Below are positions 1 to 11,526 of a stretch of DNA of 64,000 nt, piece by piece. A program made the translations under genes and the position numbers. A model generated the notes under the pieces. The model saw nothing but the letters and a program-made list of their open reading frames with translations. It ran no database searches and was not told the origin of the DNA. Source of the DNA: Moraxellaceae bacterium (GTDB taxonomy: Bacteria; Pseudomonadota; Gammaproteobacteria; Pseudomonadales; Moraxellaceae). The stretch's first letter is position 1, and each line of letters starts with the position of its first letter. The stretch is taken from positions 248,001 to 312,000 of the forward strand of contig JAQZBP010000006.1 in NCBI GenBank assembly GCA_029237815.1, in the 5' to 3' direction.

Positions 1-66
1 GCTCGCAACGCTGCGCGCCTGTTGCCGTCCCGCGACAAGGGCCAGCTCTGCCGTTACTACAAATAG
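1..66 (+). CDS. C-terminal end of an unidentified protein (partial)
   Basis: The first 22 codons form an open frame that ends in TAG at 64-66 and enters from outside the window. The visible tail is ARNAARLLPSRDKG... and ends in CRYYK. It has the codon usage of a real high-GC gene and no competing frame. The fragment is too short to assign a family. The hemerythrin gene follows on the same strand about 80 bases downstream. Confidence 0.5.
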   Translation, partial: ARNAARLLPSRDKGQLCRYYK

Positions 67-145
67 GCAACAGCAATCGCCCTTTGCCTTTTTATTCCTG
101 TGCCAGATTGGATTTGTGATCCGCAAATCCATTCCGGAGGACATC

Positions 146-670
146 ATGTTCCTGAAGGACCCGAAGGCGATTTCGCTGCTGAAGAAGGACCATCGCGCCG
201 TCGACAAGCTCTTCCTGCAATACGAGGTGACGGAGAACCCGCAGGAGAAGGTGGACCTGGTACAGGAGATCTGCCAGGCGCTGATGGTGCATGCACACCT
301 CGAGGAAAAGCTGTTCTATCCCGCGCTGCGCGGCAAGGTGAAGTCGAAGCTGCTGGACGAGGCCTTCGTGGAACATGACACGTTGAAGGACCTGATCTCC
401 AAGATCGACGGCTGCGGCCCGGACGACGCCTTCTTCGATGCGCATGTGACGGTGCTGCGCGAGTACGTGCACCACCATGTACGCGAAGAGGAAAAGGACA
501 TCATGCCGGAGGCGGAGGGCAGCAATGTCGACCTCGACGACCTTGGCGACCGTATTGAGGCGCTGAAGCTGCGCCTGGAATCGAAGATCGAGGAGCTGGG
601 GCCGGAGACCGGCGACCACAACCGCGTGGAAGTGCTCCAGATGGATGGCCGCGGCATCCGCCATCACTGA
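146..670 (+). CDS. Hemerythrin HHE domain protein
   Basis: This 174-residue protein looks like a four-helix hemerythrin, which binds a non-heme di-iron centre and usually handles oxygen, nitric oxide or iron. Candidate ligands are spaced as in HHE proteins: H16 in KKDHRAVDKLF, H49 and H51 with E53-E54 in MVHAHLEEKLFYP, H77 in VEHDTL, and the H109-H111/E114 cluster HHHVREEE. The start at 146 is chosen over an upstream ATG at 116 because a strong ribosome binding site (GGAGG at 136-140) lies at correct spacing. There is no signal peptide, so it is probably cytoplasmic. The physiological role is not shown by the context. Confidence 0.88.
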   Translation: MFLKDPKAISLLKKDHRAVDKLFLQYEVTENPQEKVDLVQEICQALMVHAHLEEKLFYPALRGKVKSKLLDEAFVEHDTLKDLISKIDGCGPDDAFFDAHVTVLREYVHHHVREEEKDIMPEAEGSNVDLDDLGDRIEALKLRLESKIEELGPETGDHNRVEVLQMDGRGIRHH

Positions 671-712
671 AGACGATCGCGGCGCAGCCTGGCGACTACT
701 GCAGCAACACGA

Positions 713-2881
713 CTACTGCGGCAACAACAGCCACAGCCAGTCGCGCGCAAACCACGCCGCCGCGAGGAGCACCAGTAGCAGCCACGGCCACAGCGGCCGC
801 TTGCCCGCATAAGGATCGCGCAGCGAGCGCTCGGAGCCCTGCGGCAGGGCCGCCACCTGCGTGAGCGCCCCACCGAAGCCGATGCTGAGGCGGGCTTGCG
901 TGTTCACGGCCCAGCCATTGGCGTCCAGGATGGGCGCGAGGTTGCGGCGGCGCAGCTTGAACCAGGCGAGCAGCATGGACGGACCGGAGAGCAGCAGCAT
1001 GCCGCCGCCGATGGCCATCGGCATCTGCCACCACTTGAGCGCGAGGAAGCCGCCGACCACCGCGGCCAGCGCGGTGCCGATGGCGCCGATGGCAAGACCG
1101 ATGGCGGCGAACACCCCGGCGAACTTGGCGATATCGAACGGCGCCTTCGGGGCGGGTGCGACGGCCGCCGGCACGGATGCGACCGGCACCGCTGTCGCCT
1201 GCTGCGCGGTGGCGGTGACGCCGCCCATGGCGCTGGTCGTCGCGGACTGGTCGCTGTTCGCGGCGAATTTCTGGATCTGCTCGGAGATCATGCGGGCAAT
1301 GCGGCGGTAGGGCACCCAGAAGGCCTCGCGCACGCTGATGGCGTTCTGCGTCATGCGCACCACGCGCGCATCCCAGTCCCGGCCCTCGCGGTCGTAGAAG
1401 ACACCGTTGCGCCCGACCATGAGGTTGCCTTCCTCGCCGGCGGTCACCGCCGCCACGATATTCATCTTTTCGCGTTCGGCGCCGGCGGCCACGGTGCGGC
1501 GCTGGCACTCGCAGTAGAGCAGGAAGCTGCCGCTCGCCGCCGCCATCTTCGCGTGCTCGTCGATGCTTCCCACTTTCACCACGAGATCGCAGCTCTTGCC
1601 GTCGATGAACAGGCGGCCGGACTGGAACACGGCTTTCTCGCGCTGCGTGTAGAAATCGCGGAAAGAAATGAAATTATTGAGTAGCGGCAGCAGGTGCTGC
1701 TGGTAGCGCAGCAGGCGGTCGAGGTCGATCAGGTTGTCGGCCTCCTCGCTCACGGTGCGGTCGCGCGCGATCAGCGCCAGGAGCTGCTCGCGGCTGTCGC
1801 CTTCCACCATCCAGGCAAGGCGCTTCGGCTCCAGCTTTTCCAGCACCACGAGGGCGGGCTTTTCTGCCTGCCAGGCGAGATGCGGCGCGCACTTGTCGTT
1901 GATGGCGCGCCAGTCGGCCAGCGTCAGCGCCTCGCGCTCGCCCAGCAACGGCAGCACGACGCGCTCGCGCAACGCATCGATGGCGGCGCGCCACGCCGGA
2001 TTGACGCCCTTGCCGAGCGGCAGCTGCTCGCCGTGGCCGATGGTGGCGAGCGGCAGGCTCGCGGTCTGCGTGACGTCGGCGAGGTTGAGCGCGGCCAGGC
2101 GCACGAGCTCGCCCTCCTCGCCGTTCATGAGTACGCCGGCGCGCGGATCGAAATCGGCCAGCGCGACGCGGTGGAAGTAGTCGTTGATCTTCTCGCGCAG
2201 CGCAAGGAGCGCGGCGATGGCGGCCGCGGTGTCGTCGCCGAAGGGCTGTAGCGCCGTGTCCTGACCCTTCTGGTACCAAGCATAGGCGTGCCCGGCCTGC
2301 GCAAAGAACTCGTTCACGCTCGTCTCGGACACACCGTCCTCGCCGCTGCGGTCCTTCTCCGCGCCCATGCAGGCGATGATGTCGGCGATCACCGCCTTCA
2401 AACGCTCGTCCTCGGTCAGCGCGGCCGGCACGATGCCGTCGCCGTTCGGCTGTGCCGGCGGGAACAGCTTCTGCAGGTCCTGCAGGTCGGCGACCGAGAG
2501 TGTCTGGCCGTCGGCGCGGTCGACCAGCGTGAGCAGGCGCCGCGCGGCACTGGTGAGGCGGCGGCCGGTGTCGTCGTCGCGGAAGGCGGAGACCGCCAGC
2601 GGCTCGTCGCGGAACAGCGTGGCCGGATCGGCCAGGCGTGCCAGCGCCCAATCCACGGCGTCGAGCAGCTCCGGCGCGCGGATGCGGCCGTCGCCGTCAC
2701 TGTCGATGTACTCCAGCGTCTTGCGATCGAATTCCAGGTCCTTCACCGGGCAGGCGAGCGCGGCCCAGAGCTTCTGGTCGAGCGTGCGCAGGGCGGCGAG
2801 GTCGGCGGGACTGTTGAGTTGCACCTGGTCGAAGCCGCCGGCACGGAAGAAGCGCCAGACGTGGGGCATGGAGGCGGTCAT
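713..2881 (-). CDS. Large EF-hand-containing membrane protein
   Basis: The product has about 722 residues. A canonical EF-hand calcium loop lies near residues 60-71 (DSDGDGRIRAPE), and a second, degenerate loop (PNGDG) follows near residue 150. The middle of the protein is soluble and helical. An Ala/Pro-rich linker leads to two or three hydrophobic segments rich in Gly/Ala/Ile, and the extreme C-terminus is a Trp/Leu-rich membrane segment. The start at 2881 has AGGGAG upstream; an in-frame ATG at 2944 lacks a good site. I do not recognise a named family. It may be a calcium-responsive membrane-anchored protein, but that rests on the EF-hand alone. The neighbouring hydrolase gene starts about 1 kb further right on the same strand. 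Confidence 0.8.
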   Translation of the reverse strand: MTASMPHVWRFFRAGGFDQVQLNSPADLAALRTLDQKLWAALACPVKDLEFDRKTLEYIDSDGDGRIRAPELLDAVDWALARLADPATLFRDEPLAVSAFRDDDTGRRLTSAARRLLTLVDRADGQTLSVADLQDLQKLFPPAQPNGDGIVPAALTEDERLKAVIADIIACMGAEKDRSGEDGVSETSVNEFFAQAGHAYAWYQKGQDTALQPFGDDTAAAIAALLALREKINDYFHRVALADFDPRAGVLMNGEEGELVRLAALNLADVTQTASLPLATIGHGEQLPLGKGVNPAWRAAIDALRERVVLPLLGEREALTLADWRAINDKCAPHLAWQAEKPALVVLEKLEPKRLAWMVEGDSREQLLALIARDRTVSEEADNLIDLDRLLRYQQHLLPLLNNFISFRDFYTQREKAVFQSGRLFIDGKSCDLVVKVGSIDEHAKMAAASGSFLLYCECQRRTVAAGAEREKMNIVAAVTAGEEGNLMVGRNGVFYDREGRDWDARVVRMTQNAISVREAFWVPYRRIARMISEQIQKFAANSDQSATTSAMGGVTATAQQATAVPVASVPAAVAPAPKAPFDIAKFAGVFAAIGLAIGAIGTALAAVVGGFLALKWWQMPMAIGGGMLLLSGPSMLLAWFKLRRRNLAPILDANGWAVNTQARLSIGFGGALTQVAALPQGSERSLRDPYAGKRPLWPWLLLVLLAAAWFARDWLWLLLPQ

Positions 2882-2964
2882 GTGGAACTCCCTGGAAATA
2901 TCCAGGGCCCGGCGGAAGGTGCCCGGGCCCAAAAAGTACGGCAATGTTTGTCAGGCGCGGCGCT

Positions 2965-3960
2965 TCAGCGCGGCGCGGTGTTGTCGCCCAGCATGCGCCC
3001 CAGCGCGGCATGCACCGGCGCGCGCAGGTCGTCCCGCTCGTTGGCGAGCTGGTGCGACGCCTCCGGCTCGAGATGCTCGTGCTCGATACGGAAGCGCTCG
3101 CGCACGAAGCGGTTGTTATAGCGCCACTCCACGGTCTCGTCACGGCCGCCCTGCACCAGCAGCACCGGAAAGTCCGTGCGCGGCAGCGCGTGCAGGTGCC
3201 GCACCCAGCGCTTCAGCGCGCCCACCCAGCCCATGGGCACGAGCACATCCTGCAGGGGATCGGTCTCGGCAACGAAACGCAGGAAGGCCTCGTCGCTGGT
3301 ATTGCGGCGGAACACGCGCGGCACGCCGCGCTTGAAATGATGGATGAGCCACCAGCCGAAGCGGATCTTCGCCCACTGCACGGGGCGCACCAGGGGCGCG
3401 AGCAGCAGGACCTTCTGGAAGGCCGGTTTTTTCTGCGCCGCCGCGGCGCTCAGCACATGATCCATCAGGATGGCGGCGCCGGTGCTCTGCCCGATGCCGT
3501 AGAAAGGCTTCGGCAAAGTGCCGCCGTACTGGCGCAAGATGTCAGCCAGCACGTGCTGGTAGTGGTCGAAATCCGGGATGTCGACGCGCTCGCCGCTGGA
3601 AAGGCCGTGGCCTGGCAGATCGAAGATGAACACGGCATGGCCGCGGCGCAGGCAATCGGCAATCAGGTGCCGGTACAGCGCGGAATGATCGAGGTAGCCG
3701 TGCAGGATGAAGACCGTGCCCTGCAGCCGGGCCGGTCGGAACACATGCGCCACGATGCGGTAACCGTAGGCCTCCACCCAGCCCAGGTAGTGGCGCACGC
3801 CGGGCACGGTGTTCTCGAGGTCCAGCCCGTAAAAGCGCACGTAGTCGGCCAGCACGCCGCTGAGCGGCGCGTAGACGCCGAGGTCCAGGCGCAGCAGGGC
3901 GCGGCGCACGGCGTCGGCGTCCAGGCTCTGCTGCGGCGGCACCAGGGCGGCGGTGATCAT
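2965..3960 (-). CDS. Alpha/beta hydrolase (lysophospholipase/S33 type)
   Basis: A 331-residue alpha/beta hydrolase resembling monoacylglycerol lipase and lysophospholipase L2. The oxyanion region HGYLDHS is at 87-93, the nucleophile S159 lies in GIGQSTGA, a candidate acid is the D of GGRDETVEW, and the catalytic His is in EASHQLANE near the C-terminus. The motif DLPGHGLSSGER is typical of this group. No signal peptide is evident, so it probably acts in the cytoplasm or at the inner membrane. It lies 83 bases upstream of the EF-hand membrane protein gene on the same strand, so the two may be cotranscribed. The substrate is not predictable. Confidence 0.88.
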   Translation of the reverse strand: MITAALVPPQQSLDADAVRRALLRLDLGVYAPLSGVLADYVRFYGLDLENTVPGVRHYLGWVEAYGYRIVAHVFRPARLQGTVFILHGYLDHSALYRHLIADCLRRGHAVFIFDLPGHGLSSGERVDIPDFDHYQHVLADILRQYGGTLPKPFYGIGQSTGAAILMDHVLSAAAAQKKPAFQKVLLLAPLVRPVQWAKIRFGWWLIHHFKRGVPRVFRRNTSDEAFLRFVAETDPLQDVLVPMGWVGALKRWVRHLHALPRTDFPVLLVQGGRDETVEWRYNNRFVRERFRIEHEHLEPEASHQLANERDDLRAPVHAALGRMLGDNTAPR

Positions 3961-4050
3961 GCGGGCTCCGTGACAGGGTTTTGCCTGCGGTTATAGCATG
4001 GTGCCTTGCACGCGACAGTGCCCGCGTCGCAGATTTTCAGGAGGTGAATC

Positions 4051-4761
4051 ATGTCCGTCGCGCCGCCGCGCATCGTGGTCCTGACCGGGGCCGGCATTTC
4101 GGCCGAGAGCGGCATCCGCACCTTCCGCGCCCAGGACGGCCTGTGGGAGGAACACCGCCTCGAGGACGTGGCCACGCCCGAGGCATTCGCCCGCGATCCC
4201 GCACTCGTGCAACGCTTCTACAACCTGCGCCGCGCCCAGTTGCAGGATCCCGCAGTCCGGCCCAATGCCGCCCATGCCGCGCTGGCCCGGCTGGAGCGCG
4301 AACACCCCGGCGAGGTGCTGGTGGTGACGCAGAACGTGGACAACCTGCACGAGCGCGCCGGCACGCAACAGCTGCTGCACATGCACGGCGAACTGCTCTC
4401 GATGTTCTGCACCCACAGCGGCGCGCGCTTCGCGATCGCCGGCGACATCACGGCGGCGATGCCCTGCGCATGCTGCGGCCGCACCGGCACGCTGCGGCCC
4501 GACATCGTATGGTTCGGCGAGACGCCCTATCACATGGAGGCGATCGCGGCGGCGCTCCAGCGCTGCACGCTGTTCCTCAGCATCGGGACCTCGGGGAATG
4601 TGTATCCGGCGGCGGGTTTCGTGGCCGAGGCGCGACGCGCCGGTGCCCGTACCATCGAACTCAACCTGGAGCCGTCGCTGACGCGCACGCAGTTCGCCGA
4701 ACACCGCTACGGCCCGGCCACCGAAGTGGTGCCGGCGCTGGTGGAGGAGTTGCTGGCCTAG
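4051..4761 (+). CDS. cobB: NAD-dependent protein deacylase, class III sirtuin
   Basis: A 236-residue sirtuin, which removes acetyl or succinyl groups from lysines using NAD. The NAD-binding GAGIS motif is at 13-17, TQNVDNLH at 93-100, and the catalytic His112 is in MHGE. The class III acyl-pocket pair Y57 and R60 (FYNLRR) predicts desuccinylase as well as deacetylase activity, as in Escherichia coli CobB. Zinc-site cysteines are present (FCTHSG and CACC), followed by the family signature [17 protein letters not shown] just before the ATG fixes the start. It is divergent from the hydrolase gene. Assignment is confident; targets are unknown. Confidence 0.93.
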   Translation: MSVAPPRIVVLTGAGISAESGIRTFRAQDGLWEEHRLEDVATPEAFARDPALVQRFYNLRRAQLQDPAVRPNAAHAALARLEREHPGEVLVVTQNVDNLHERAGTQQLLHMHGELLSMFCTHSGARFAIAGDITAAMPCACCGRTGTLRPDIVWFGETPYHMEAIAAALQRCTLFLSIGTSGNVYPAAGFVAEARRAGARTIELNLEPSLTRTQFAEHRYGPATEVVPALVEELLA

Positions 4762-4952
4762 CGGACACCTGTGCCCTGGCTGGTGGTGTGCTGGCACCCT
4801 GAGCCGCGGCGTCGTGTTGCGACTCGCACGCGGCGAGAGACGCGGCCGCTCCGGCAGGCGCGAGCGAAAGAAGGGCTGCCGCACGAATGAGGTCACGACA
4901 CAAGTTCACGCGGATGAGAAGTGCCGCGGTGGCCGAAAGAGAAAAAGCGAGG

Positions 4953-5348
4953 CTATTCGGGCAAGTCGGTCTTGCGGCGGCCGCGCTGCTGGCGGCGGTC
5001 GGGGCGGATGGCGGCATCGCGATTGTTGCCGCGGCGGTCGGCCTGGGTGCGGCGTTCCTCGCCGGTGCGGCGCTCGACACCGTTCCAGCCGGTGGGCAGC
5101 GGCGTGCCGCTGGCGTCGGTGGCGGGCTCGAGATGGGTGATGAGGCCGGCCTCGAGAAAGGCCTCGAGATAGCGGTTGCCGTTGTCGATGTCCACGTCCG
5201 GCTTGAGTACGGTGCCGGTGGAGGCGAGCAACGCCTGCACCTGCTCGGGCGTGGCGCCGAACATTGCCGCAAGACCGGGCGCCACCTGCTCGGGGGTAAG
5301 ACCCGGCAGCAGTTTGCCGCGGAAGACCAGCCGGTAGCGCGTCGCCAT
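4953..5348 (-). CDS. Small protein with an Arg-rich RRxGxERR tail
   Basis: A 131-residue protein. Residues 1-75 look like a compact fold seen at the N-terminus of several gammaproteobacterial proteins (YRLVFRGKLLPGLTPEQV, then two helices and a strand). The C-terminal third is strongly basic and polar, with VERRTGEERR and repeated RR/DRR elements, suggesting nucleic-acid or membrane-surface contact. ATG at 5348 is preceded by AAGGGATG; an ATG two codons upstream is also possible. The upstream frame extends further but crosses the fba terminator and is not expected to be translated. The function is unknown to me. Confidence 0.65.
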   Translation of the reverse strand: MATRYRLVFRGKLLPGLTPEQVAPGLAAMFGATPEQVQALLASTGTVLKPDVDIDNGNRYLEAFLEAGLITHLEPATDASGTPLPTGWNGVERRTGEERRTQADRRGNNRDAAIRPDRRQQRGRRKTDLPE

Positions 5349-5497
5349 GAGCATCCCTTGAAGTGCCGGTGCGCGCGGCCTTCCGCGCCCACACGCGTTC
5401 AAGGGTAGGGGGCGCCGGGCAAGGCGCAAAGGCCGGCAACTGCCGATGGGGCACCCAGGACTGCCGCAGGACCGGAATTCCGGGCCCGCCCCATAAA

Positions 5498-5526
5498 AAA
5501 AGGCGCCACGAGGCGCCTTTTTTCGG
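5498..5526 (-). terminator. Rho-independent terminator after fba
   Basis: A perfect inverted repeat AAGGCGCC-ACGA-GGCGCCTT is flanked by an A run on the left and a T run on the right, so it can work in both directions. It lies 20 bases beyond the fba stop codon and ends the tkt-gap-pgk-fba operon. Confidence 0.9.
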
Positions 5527-5545
5527 TTCGTCGGGCAAACCGGGA

Positions 5546-6610
5546 TTACTTCACCTGCTGCTGCAGTTCGCCGCGGCCGTACTTGTTGGCCATCTCCTCC
5601 AGCGTGTACACCTTGATCTTGCTGGCCTGGCCGGCGGTGCCGAAGGCCTGGTAGCGGTCGATGCAGATGTCGCGCATGGCGGTGATGGTTTCCTTGAAGT
5701 ACTTGCGCGGGTCGAACTCGGCCGGGTCCTTCGCCAGGAAGCGGCGGATGGCGCCGGTGGAGGCCAGGCGCAGGTCGGTGTCGATGTTCACCTTGCGCAC
5801 GCCGTGCTTGATGGCCTCGACGATCTGCTCGACCGGCACGCCGTAGGTTTCCTTGATGGCGCCGCCGTGCGCATTGATGATCTCCAGCCACTCCTGCGGC
5901 ACGGAAGACGACCCATGCATCACCAGGTGGGTGTTGGGGATGCGCGCATGAATGGCCTTCACTCGCTCGATGGCGAGGATGTCGCCGGTGGGCGGGCGCG
6001 TGAACTTGTAGGCGCCATGGCTGGTGCCGATGGCAATGGCCAACGCATCCACGCCGGTGTCGCGCACGAAGCTGGCGGCTTCTTCCGGATCGGTCAGCAG
6101 CTGCGAGTGGTCGAGCACGCCTTCGGCGCCGACGCCGTCCTCTTCACCGGCCATGCCGGTTTCCAGCGAGCCCAGGCAGCCGATCTCGCCTTCCACGGAC
6201 ACGCCGCAGGCGTGGGAGAAATCAACGACCGTCTTCGTGACGCGCACGTTGTAGTCGTAGTCGGTCGGGGTCTTGCCGTCTTCACCCAGCGAGCCGTCCA
6301 TCATCACCGAGCTGAAGCCGAGCTGGATGGAGCGCTGGCAGATGCCGGGGGCGGTGCCGTGGTCCTGGTGCATGACCACGGGGATATGCGGGAACTCCTC
6401 GATGGCGGCCAGGATGAGGTGGCGCAGGAAGGGCGCGCCGGCGTATTTGCGCGCGCCGGCGGAAGCCTGCACGATCACCGGGGAATCGGTCTTGTCGGCC
6501 GCTTCCATGATGGCGCGCATCTGCTCGAGGTTGTTGACGTTGAAGGCGGGCACGCCGTAGCCGTTTTCGGCGGCGTGGTCCAGCAACTGGCGCAGGCTAA
6601 TCAGGGCCAT
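5546..6610 (-). CDS. fba: Fructose-bisphosphate aldolase, class II
   Basis: A 354-residue zinc-dependent aldolase that interconverts fructose 1,6-bisphosphate with dihydroxyacetone phosphate and glyceraldehyde 3-phosphate. Many type B enzymes also act on sedoheptulose bisphosphate. Zinc and catalytic elements are visible: the HQDHGT motif near residue 82, SVEGEIG, GTSHGAY, and [10 protein letters not shown]. The length matches the family. It is the last gene of the tkt-gap-pgk-fba operon, 21 bases after pgk, and is followed by a terminator. In this context it can serve glycolysis, gluconeogenesis or a Calvin-type cycle; no RuBisCO or phosphoribulokinase gene is in the window. Confidence 0.97.
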   Translation of the reverse strand: MALISLRQLLDHAAENGYGVPAFNVNNLEQMRAIMEAADKTDSPVIVQASAGARKYAGAPFLRHLILAAIEEFPHIPVVMHQDHGTAPGICQRSIQLGFSSVMMDGSLGEDGKTPTDYDYNVRVTKTVVDFSHACGVSVEGEIGCLGSLETGMAGEEDGVGAEGVLDHSQLLTDPEEAASFVRDTGVDALAIAIGTSHGAYKFTRPPTGDILAIERVKAIHARIPNTHLVMHGSSSVPQEWLEIINAHGGAIKETYGVPVEQIVEAIKHGVRKVNIDTDLRLASTGAIRRFLAKDPAEFDPRKYFKETITAMRDICIDRYQAFGTAGQASKIKVYTLEEMANKYGRGELQQQVK

Positions 6611-6631
6611 TTGGTTGTCGCTCCTAAAAAA

Positions 6632-7828
6632 TTACTGGGCTTTCGCCGCGGCTTCTTCGAGCGCGGCCACGGCCGGCAGCTGCTTGCCTTCCACGAACTC
6701 GAGGAAGGCGCCGCCACCGGTGGAGATATAGGAAATCCTGTCGCTGACGCCGTACTTGTCGATCGCGGCGAGCGTATCGCCACCGCCGGCAATGGAGAAG
6801 GCGGCGCTCTCGGCGATGGCCTGCGACAGCACGCGGGTGCCGTTGCCAAAGCTGTCGACTTCGAACACGCCGACCGGGCCGTTCCAGAGAATGGTCCTGG
6901 ACGACTTCAGCAATTCCGCGAACTGCGCGGCGGTCTTCGGGCCCACGTCCAGGATCATGTCGTTGGCGCCGACATCCTTCACGTCCTTCACGATCGGCGT
7001 TGCATTGTTCACGAAGGCCATGAAGTCCTCGATGGGGCCGGTCACTTCCGCGACGACCACGTCCACCGGCAGGGGCACGCTGACCTTGGCGGCGATGGCC
7101 TTGGCGGTATCGATGAGATCGTGCTCGCACAGCGATTTGCCGACCGGGTAGCCGGCGGCGGCGAGGAAGGTATTGGCGATGCCGCCGCCGACAATGAGCT
7201 GGTCGCAAAGCGTGGACAGCGAGGTCAGCACGTCCAGCTTGGTGGACACCTTGGAGCCGGCGACGATGGCGACCATGGGACGCGCGGGCGTGGCCAGGGC
7301 CTTCTCCAGTGCATCGAGCTCGGCGGCCAGCAGCGGGCCGGCGCAGGCGACCTTCGCGAACTTGGCGACGCCGTGGGTCGAGCCCTCGGCGCGATGCGCG
7401 GTGCCGAAGGCGTCCATCACGAACACGTCGCAGAGCGCGGCATATTTCTGCGCGAGCTCGTCGCTGTTCTTCTTTTCGCCCTTGTTGAAGCGCACGTTCT
7501 CGAACAGCACGACCTGGCCAGGCGCCACATCCACGCCGCCCAGGTAATCCTTGAGCAGCGGCACGTCACGACCGAGCGCCTGGCTCAGATAGTCCGCCAC
7601 CGGCTGCATCGAATTCTCTTCCGAGAACTCGCCTTCCGTGGGGCGCCCGAGGTGCGAGCACACCATGACGGCGGCGCCTTTCTCCAGCGCGAGCCGGATG
7701 GTGGGCAGCGAGGCCACGATGCGGGCATCGCTCGCCACCTTGCCGTTCTTCACGGGCACGTTCAGGTCTTCGCGGATCAGCACGCGCTTCCCCTTCAGGT
7801 CCAGGTCGGCCATCTTGATTACGGACAT
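6632..7828 (-). CDS. pgk: Phosphoglycerate kinase
   Basis: A 398-residue phosphoglycerate kinase that transfers phosphate between 1,3-bisphosphoglycerate and ADP. The N-terminal substrate site [15 protein letters not shown], the SHLGRPTEG motif and the C-terminal nucleotide site GGGDTLAAI are all present. The protein shows the usual two-domain length. The ATG at 7828 has GAGGGGAA upstream; the in-frame ATG at 7888 has no such site and adds a non-conserved peptide. The gene sits between gap and fba in the same operon. Confidence 0.97.
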   Translation of the reverse strand: MSVIKMADLDLKGKRVLIREDLNVPVKNGKVASDARIVASLPTIRLALEKGAAVMVCSHLGRPTEGEFSEENSMQPVADYLSQALGRDVPLLKDYLGGVDVAPGQVVLFENVRFNKGEKKNSDELAQKYAALCDVFVMDAFGTAHRAEGSTHGVAKFAKVACAGPLLAAELDALEKALATPARPMVAIVAGSKVSTKLDVLTSLSTLCDQLIVGGGIANTFLAAAGYPVGKSLCEHDLIDTAKAIAAKVSVPLPVDVVVAEVTGPIEDFMAFVNNATPIVKDVKDVGANDMILDVGPKTAAQFAELLKSSRTILWNGPVGVFEVDSFGNGTRVLSQAIAESAAFSIAGGGDTLAAIDKYGVSDRISYISTGGGAFLEFVEGKQLPAVAALEEAAAKAQ

Positions 7829-7894
7829 GTGATTCCCCTCTTCTCTCCAGTTCCTGACACCCGCCGGCCTTGTGGGCTGGCGGCACAAAATCCT

Positions 7895-9061
<1,167 letters not shown>

Positions 9062-9225
9062 GTCTTCGCTCTCTTGGCCCTGCCCGCAGCGGGGTAGTGG
9101 CCGGGTGAGGAAACCGGGGCTCAAGACCCCTGGTCCCGCTTCGCGACCCTGCCGGCAGGGCCGGGACGCGAAGCGGCGCTTCTGCTTCTTCCTCCGCCAG
9201 TTGCAGGCGCAGGGCACCGCCACTA

Positions 9226-11232
9226 TCAGAGAATGTCGTTGACCGCGCGCACCACGGCGTCCGTGGTGATGCCGAAATGCGCGTACAGCTTGCCGGCCGG
9301 CGCGGATTCGCCAAAGGTCGTCATGCCGATCACGCGGCCGTCCAGGCCGACGAACTTCCACCAGTAATCCACGTGCGCGGCCTCCACGGCGACGCGCTTG
9401 CGCACGCCGGCGGGCAGCACGGCCTCGCGGTAGGCGGCGTCCTGCGCCAGGAAGGCATCGGCGGAGGGCATGGACACCACGCGCACCGACTTGCCTTCGG
9501 CGGCGAGCCGCTGCTGCGCCTCCACGGCCAGCGCCACTTCGGAACCGGTGGCGATGAGGATGGCGTCGAGCTTGGGACCGCTTTCCTTCACCAGCACATA
9601 GCCGCCGCGGGCGACGTCGGCGAGCTGCTGCGCATCGCGCGGCTGGTGCGGCAGGTTCTGGCGGGAAAACACCAGCGCGGTCGGGCCGCCCTTGCGCTCC
9701 AGCGCGCTCTTCCAGGCCACCGCGGATTCCACGGTGTCGCAGGGGCGCCACAGGCTCATGTTGGGCGTGCCGCGCAAGCTGGCGATCTGCTCGATGGGCT
9801 GGTGGGTGGGGCCGTCTTCACCGAGGCCGATGGAGTCGTGCGTGTAGACGTGGATCACGCGCTGCTTCATCAGCGCGGCCATGCGCACGGCGTTGCGCGC
9901 GTATTCCATGAAGATCAGGAAGGTGGCGCCGTAGGGCACGAAGCCGCCGTGCAGCGCGATACCGTTCATGATGGCGCTCATGCCGAATTCGCGCACGCCG
10001 TAGTAGACGTAGTTGCCGGCGGCGTCTTCCTGGATGCCGTGGCAGCCCTTCCACAGCGTGAGGTTGGAGCCGGCGAGGTCGGCGGAGCCGCCCAGCAGTT
10101 CCGGCAGCAGCGGGCCGAAGGCGTTGAGCGCGTTCTGCGAGGCCTTGCGGGAGGCGATGGTCTCGCCCTTCTCCGCACAAGCGTGGATGTACTCGGTGGC
10201 CTTCTGCGCGAAGTCGGCGGGCAGGTCGCCGTTCAGGCGGCGCTGCAGTTCCTTCGCGAGATCGGGGTGCGCGCTGCGATAGGCGTTGAACAGCGAGTTC
10301 CACTGCTGCTCGAGGGCGTCGCCCTTGGCGCGGCAATCCCAGGCCTCGTACACGTCCTGCGGGATCGTGAAGGGCGCGTCGCTCCAGCCGAGCGCCTGGC
10401 GGGTCAGCGCGATCTCGGCATCGCCCAGCGGCGCGCCGTGGCACTCTTCCTTGCCCTGCTTGTTGGGGGAGCCGGCGCCGATCACGGTGCGGCAGATGAT
10501 GAGGGTGGGGCGGTCGCTGTCGGCGTGCGCGGCCTTGATGGCGTCGCGGATGGCCTCCGCGTCGTGGCCGTCGATGCGGCCGATCACCTGCCAGCCGTAG
10601 CTTTCGAAACGCTTCCTGGTGTCGTCGGTGAACCACCCTTCCACTTCGCCATCGATGGAAATGCCGTTGTCGTCATAGAAGGCGACGAGCTTGCCGAGCT
10701 TGAGCGTGCCGGCCAGCGAGCAGACCTCGTGCGAGATGCCTTCCATCAGGCAGCCGTCGCCGAGGAAGCAGTAGGTGTAGTGGTCGACCACGCCGAAGCC
10801 GTCGCGGTTGAACTGCGCGGCCAAGGTCTTTTCGGCGATGGCCATGCCGACGGCGTTGGCGATGCCCTGGCCCAGCGGGCCCGTGGTGGTCTCGACGCCG
10901 GGCGTGTAGCCGTATTCCGGATGGCCCGGGGTCTTGCTGTGCAGCTGGCGGAAATTCTTGAGATCGTCGACGGAGACGTCATAGCCGGTCAGGTGCAGCA
11001 GCGCGTACTGCAGCATGGAGCCGTGGCCGTTGGAGAGCACGAAGCGGTCGCGGTTGGCCCAGTGCGGATTGGTCGGGTTGTGGCGCATCGTGCCGCGCCA
11101 CAGCACCTCGGCGATGTCCGCCATGCCCATGGGGGCGCCGGGGTGGCCGGAGTTGGCCTTCTGCACGGCATCCATGGCGAGCGCCCGGATGGCGTTGGCA
11201 AGGCGGCGTTCGGTCAGGGGAGCGGCGGGCAT
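9226..11232 (-). CDS. tkt: Transketolase
   Basis: A 668-residue thiamine-diphosphate enzyme that moves two-carbon ketol units in the pentose-phosphate pathway and the Calvin cycle. Signatures are [12 protein letters not shown] near the N-terminus, [12 protein letters not shown] for the cofactor and Mg site, and [12 protein letters not shown] and RPCDTVE in the pyrimidine domain. Length and order of domains are normal. It is the first gene of the minus-strand tkt-gap-pgk-fba operon, with 164 bases before gap. That gap contains an inverted repeat centred near 9161 but no gene. Confidence 0.97.
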   Translation of the reverse strand: MPAAPLTERRLANAIRALAMDAVQKANSGHPGAPMGMADIAEVLWRGTMRHNPTNPHWANRDRFVLSNGHGSMLQYALLHLTGYDVSVDDLKNFRQLHSKTPGHPEYGYTPGVETTTGPLGQGIANAVGMAIAEKTLAAQFNRDGFGVVDHYTYCFLGDGCLMEGISHEVCSLAGTLKLGKLVAFYDDNGISIDGEVEGWFTDDTRKRFESYGWQVIGRIDGHDAEAIRDAIKAAHADSDRPTLIICRTVIGAGSPNKQGKEECHGAPLGDAEIALTRQALGWSDAPFTIPQDVYEAWDCRAKGDALEQQWNSLFNAYRSAHPDLAKELQRRLNGDLPADFAQKATEYIHACAEKGETIASRKASQNALNAFGPLLPELLGGSADLAGSNLTLWKGCHGIQEDAAGNYVYYGVREFGMSAIMNGIALHGGFVPYGATFLIFMEYARNAVRMAALMKQRVIHVYTHDSIGLGEDGPTHQPIEQIASLRGTPNMSLWRPCDTVESAVAWKSALERKGGPTALVFSRQNLPHQPRDAQQLADVARGGYVLVKESGPKLDAILIATGSEVALAVEAQQRLAAEGKSVRVVSMPSADAFLAQDAAYREAVLPAGVRKRVAVEAAHVDYWWKFVGLDGRVIGMTTFGESAPAGKLYAHFGITTDAVVRAVNDIL

Positions 11233-11382
11233 GAGGTTCTCCGTACTGGCTGCGGCGAGCCCCGCGGGGCCCGAAAAAAGAGGCGGTATTGTCCCTTAAA
11301 GGCCCAGTCGAAGAAACCTCTGCAATAGGGCGAGCGGGGGATTTGCCGCCCCCGCCAAGCCGATCCCCGGACCAGCCCGTGG

Positions 11383-11400
11383 GTCGGGCTTCAGTCCGAC
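11383..11400. repeat. REP-like palindrome, copy 1
   Basis: GTCGGGCTTCAGTCCGAC is a short imperfect palindrome. Its partners at 11456-11474, 48981-48999 and 49976-49991 share the GTCGGGCTGA core. Such dispersed extragenic palindromes are common in high-GC gammaproteobacteria. Confidence 0.6.
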
Positions 11401-11455
11401 ACGTCCCCAACCGGACATCACTCCCCCATACCCTGGTGCGGCTTCTTGATGGGTT

Positions 11456-11474
11456 GTCGGGCTGAAGCACGACC
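11456..11474. repeat. REP-like palindrome, copy 2
   Basis: GTCGGGCTGAAGCACGACC differs by one central base from the copy at 48981-48999. It lies 55 bases from copy 1 in the opposite arrangement, so the two could form a paired unit. Confidence 0.6.
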
Positions 11475-11526
11475 TGCGGGCGGGAATGGGGTTCGAGGGA
11501 TGGGGCTCGGGGTTGGCGGGCGGGGG

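Larger units (their letters stand above)
11233..11526. other. Intergenic region with two REP-like palindromes
   Basis: This stretch between tkt and the MarC-like gene has no credible gene. It holds two copies of an 18-19 base imperfect palindrome, GTCGGGCTTCAGTCCGAC at 11383-11400 and GTCGGGCTGAAGCACGACC at 11456-11474. Related copies occur at 48981 and 49976. The tkt promoter probably lies near 11233-11300, but I cannot define it. Confidence 0.6.

Noticed and set aside
9062-9225. Inverted repeat between tkt and gap as a terminator
   Set aside because: It lacks a T run on the transcribed strand, and the genes look like one operon.
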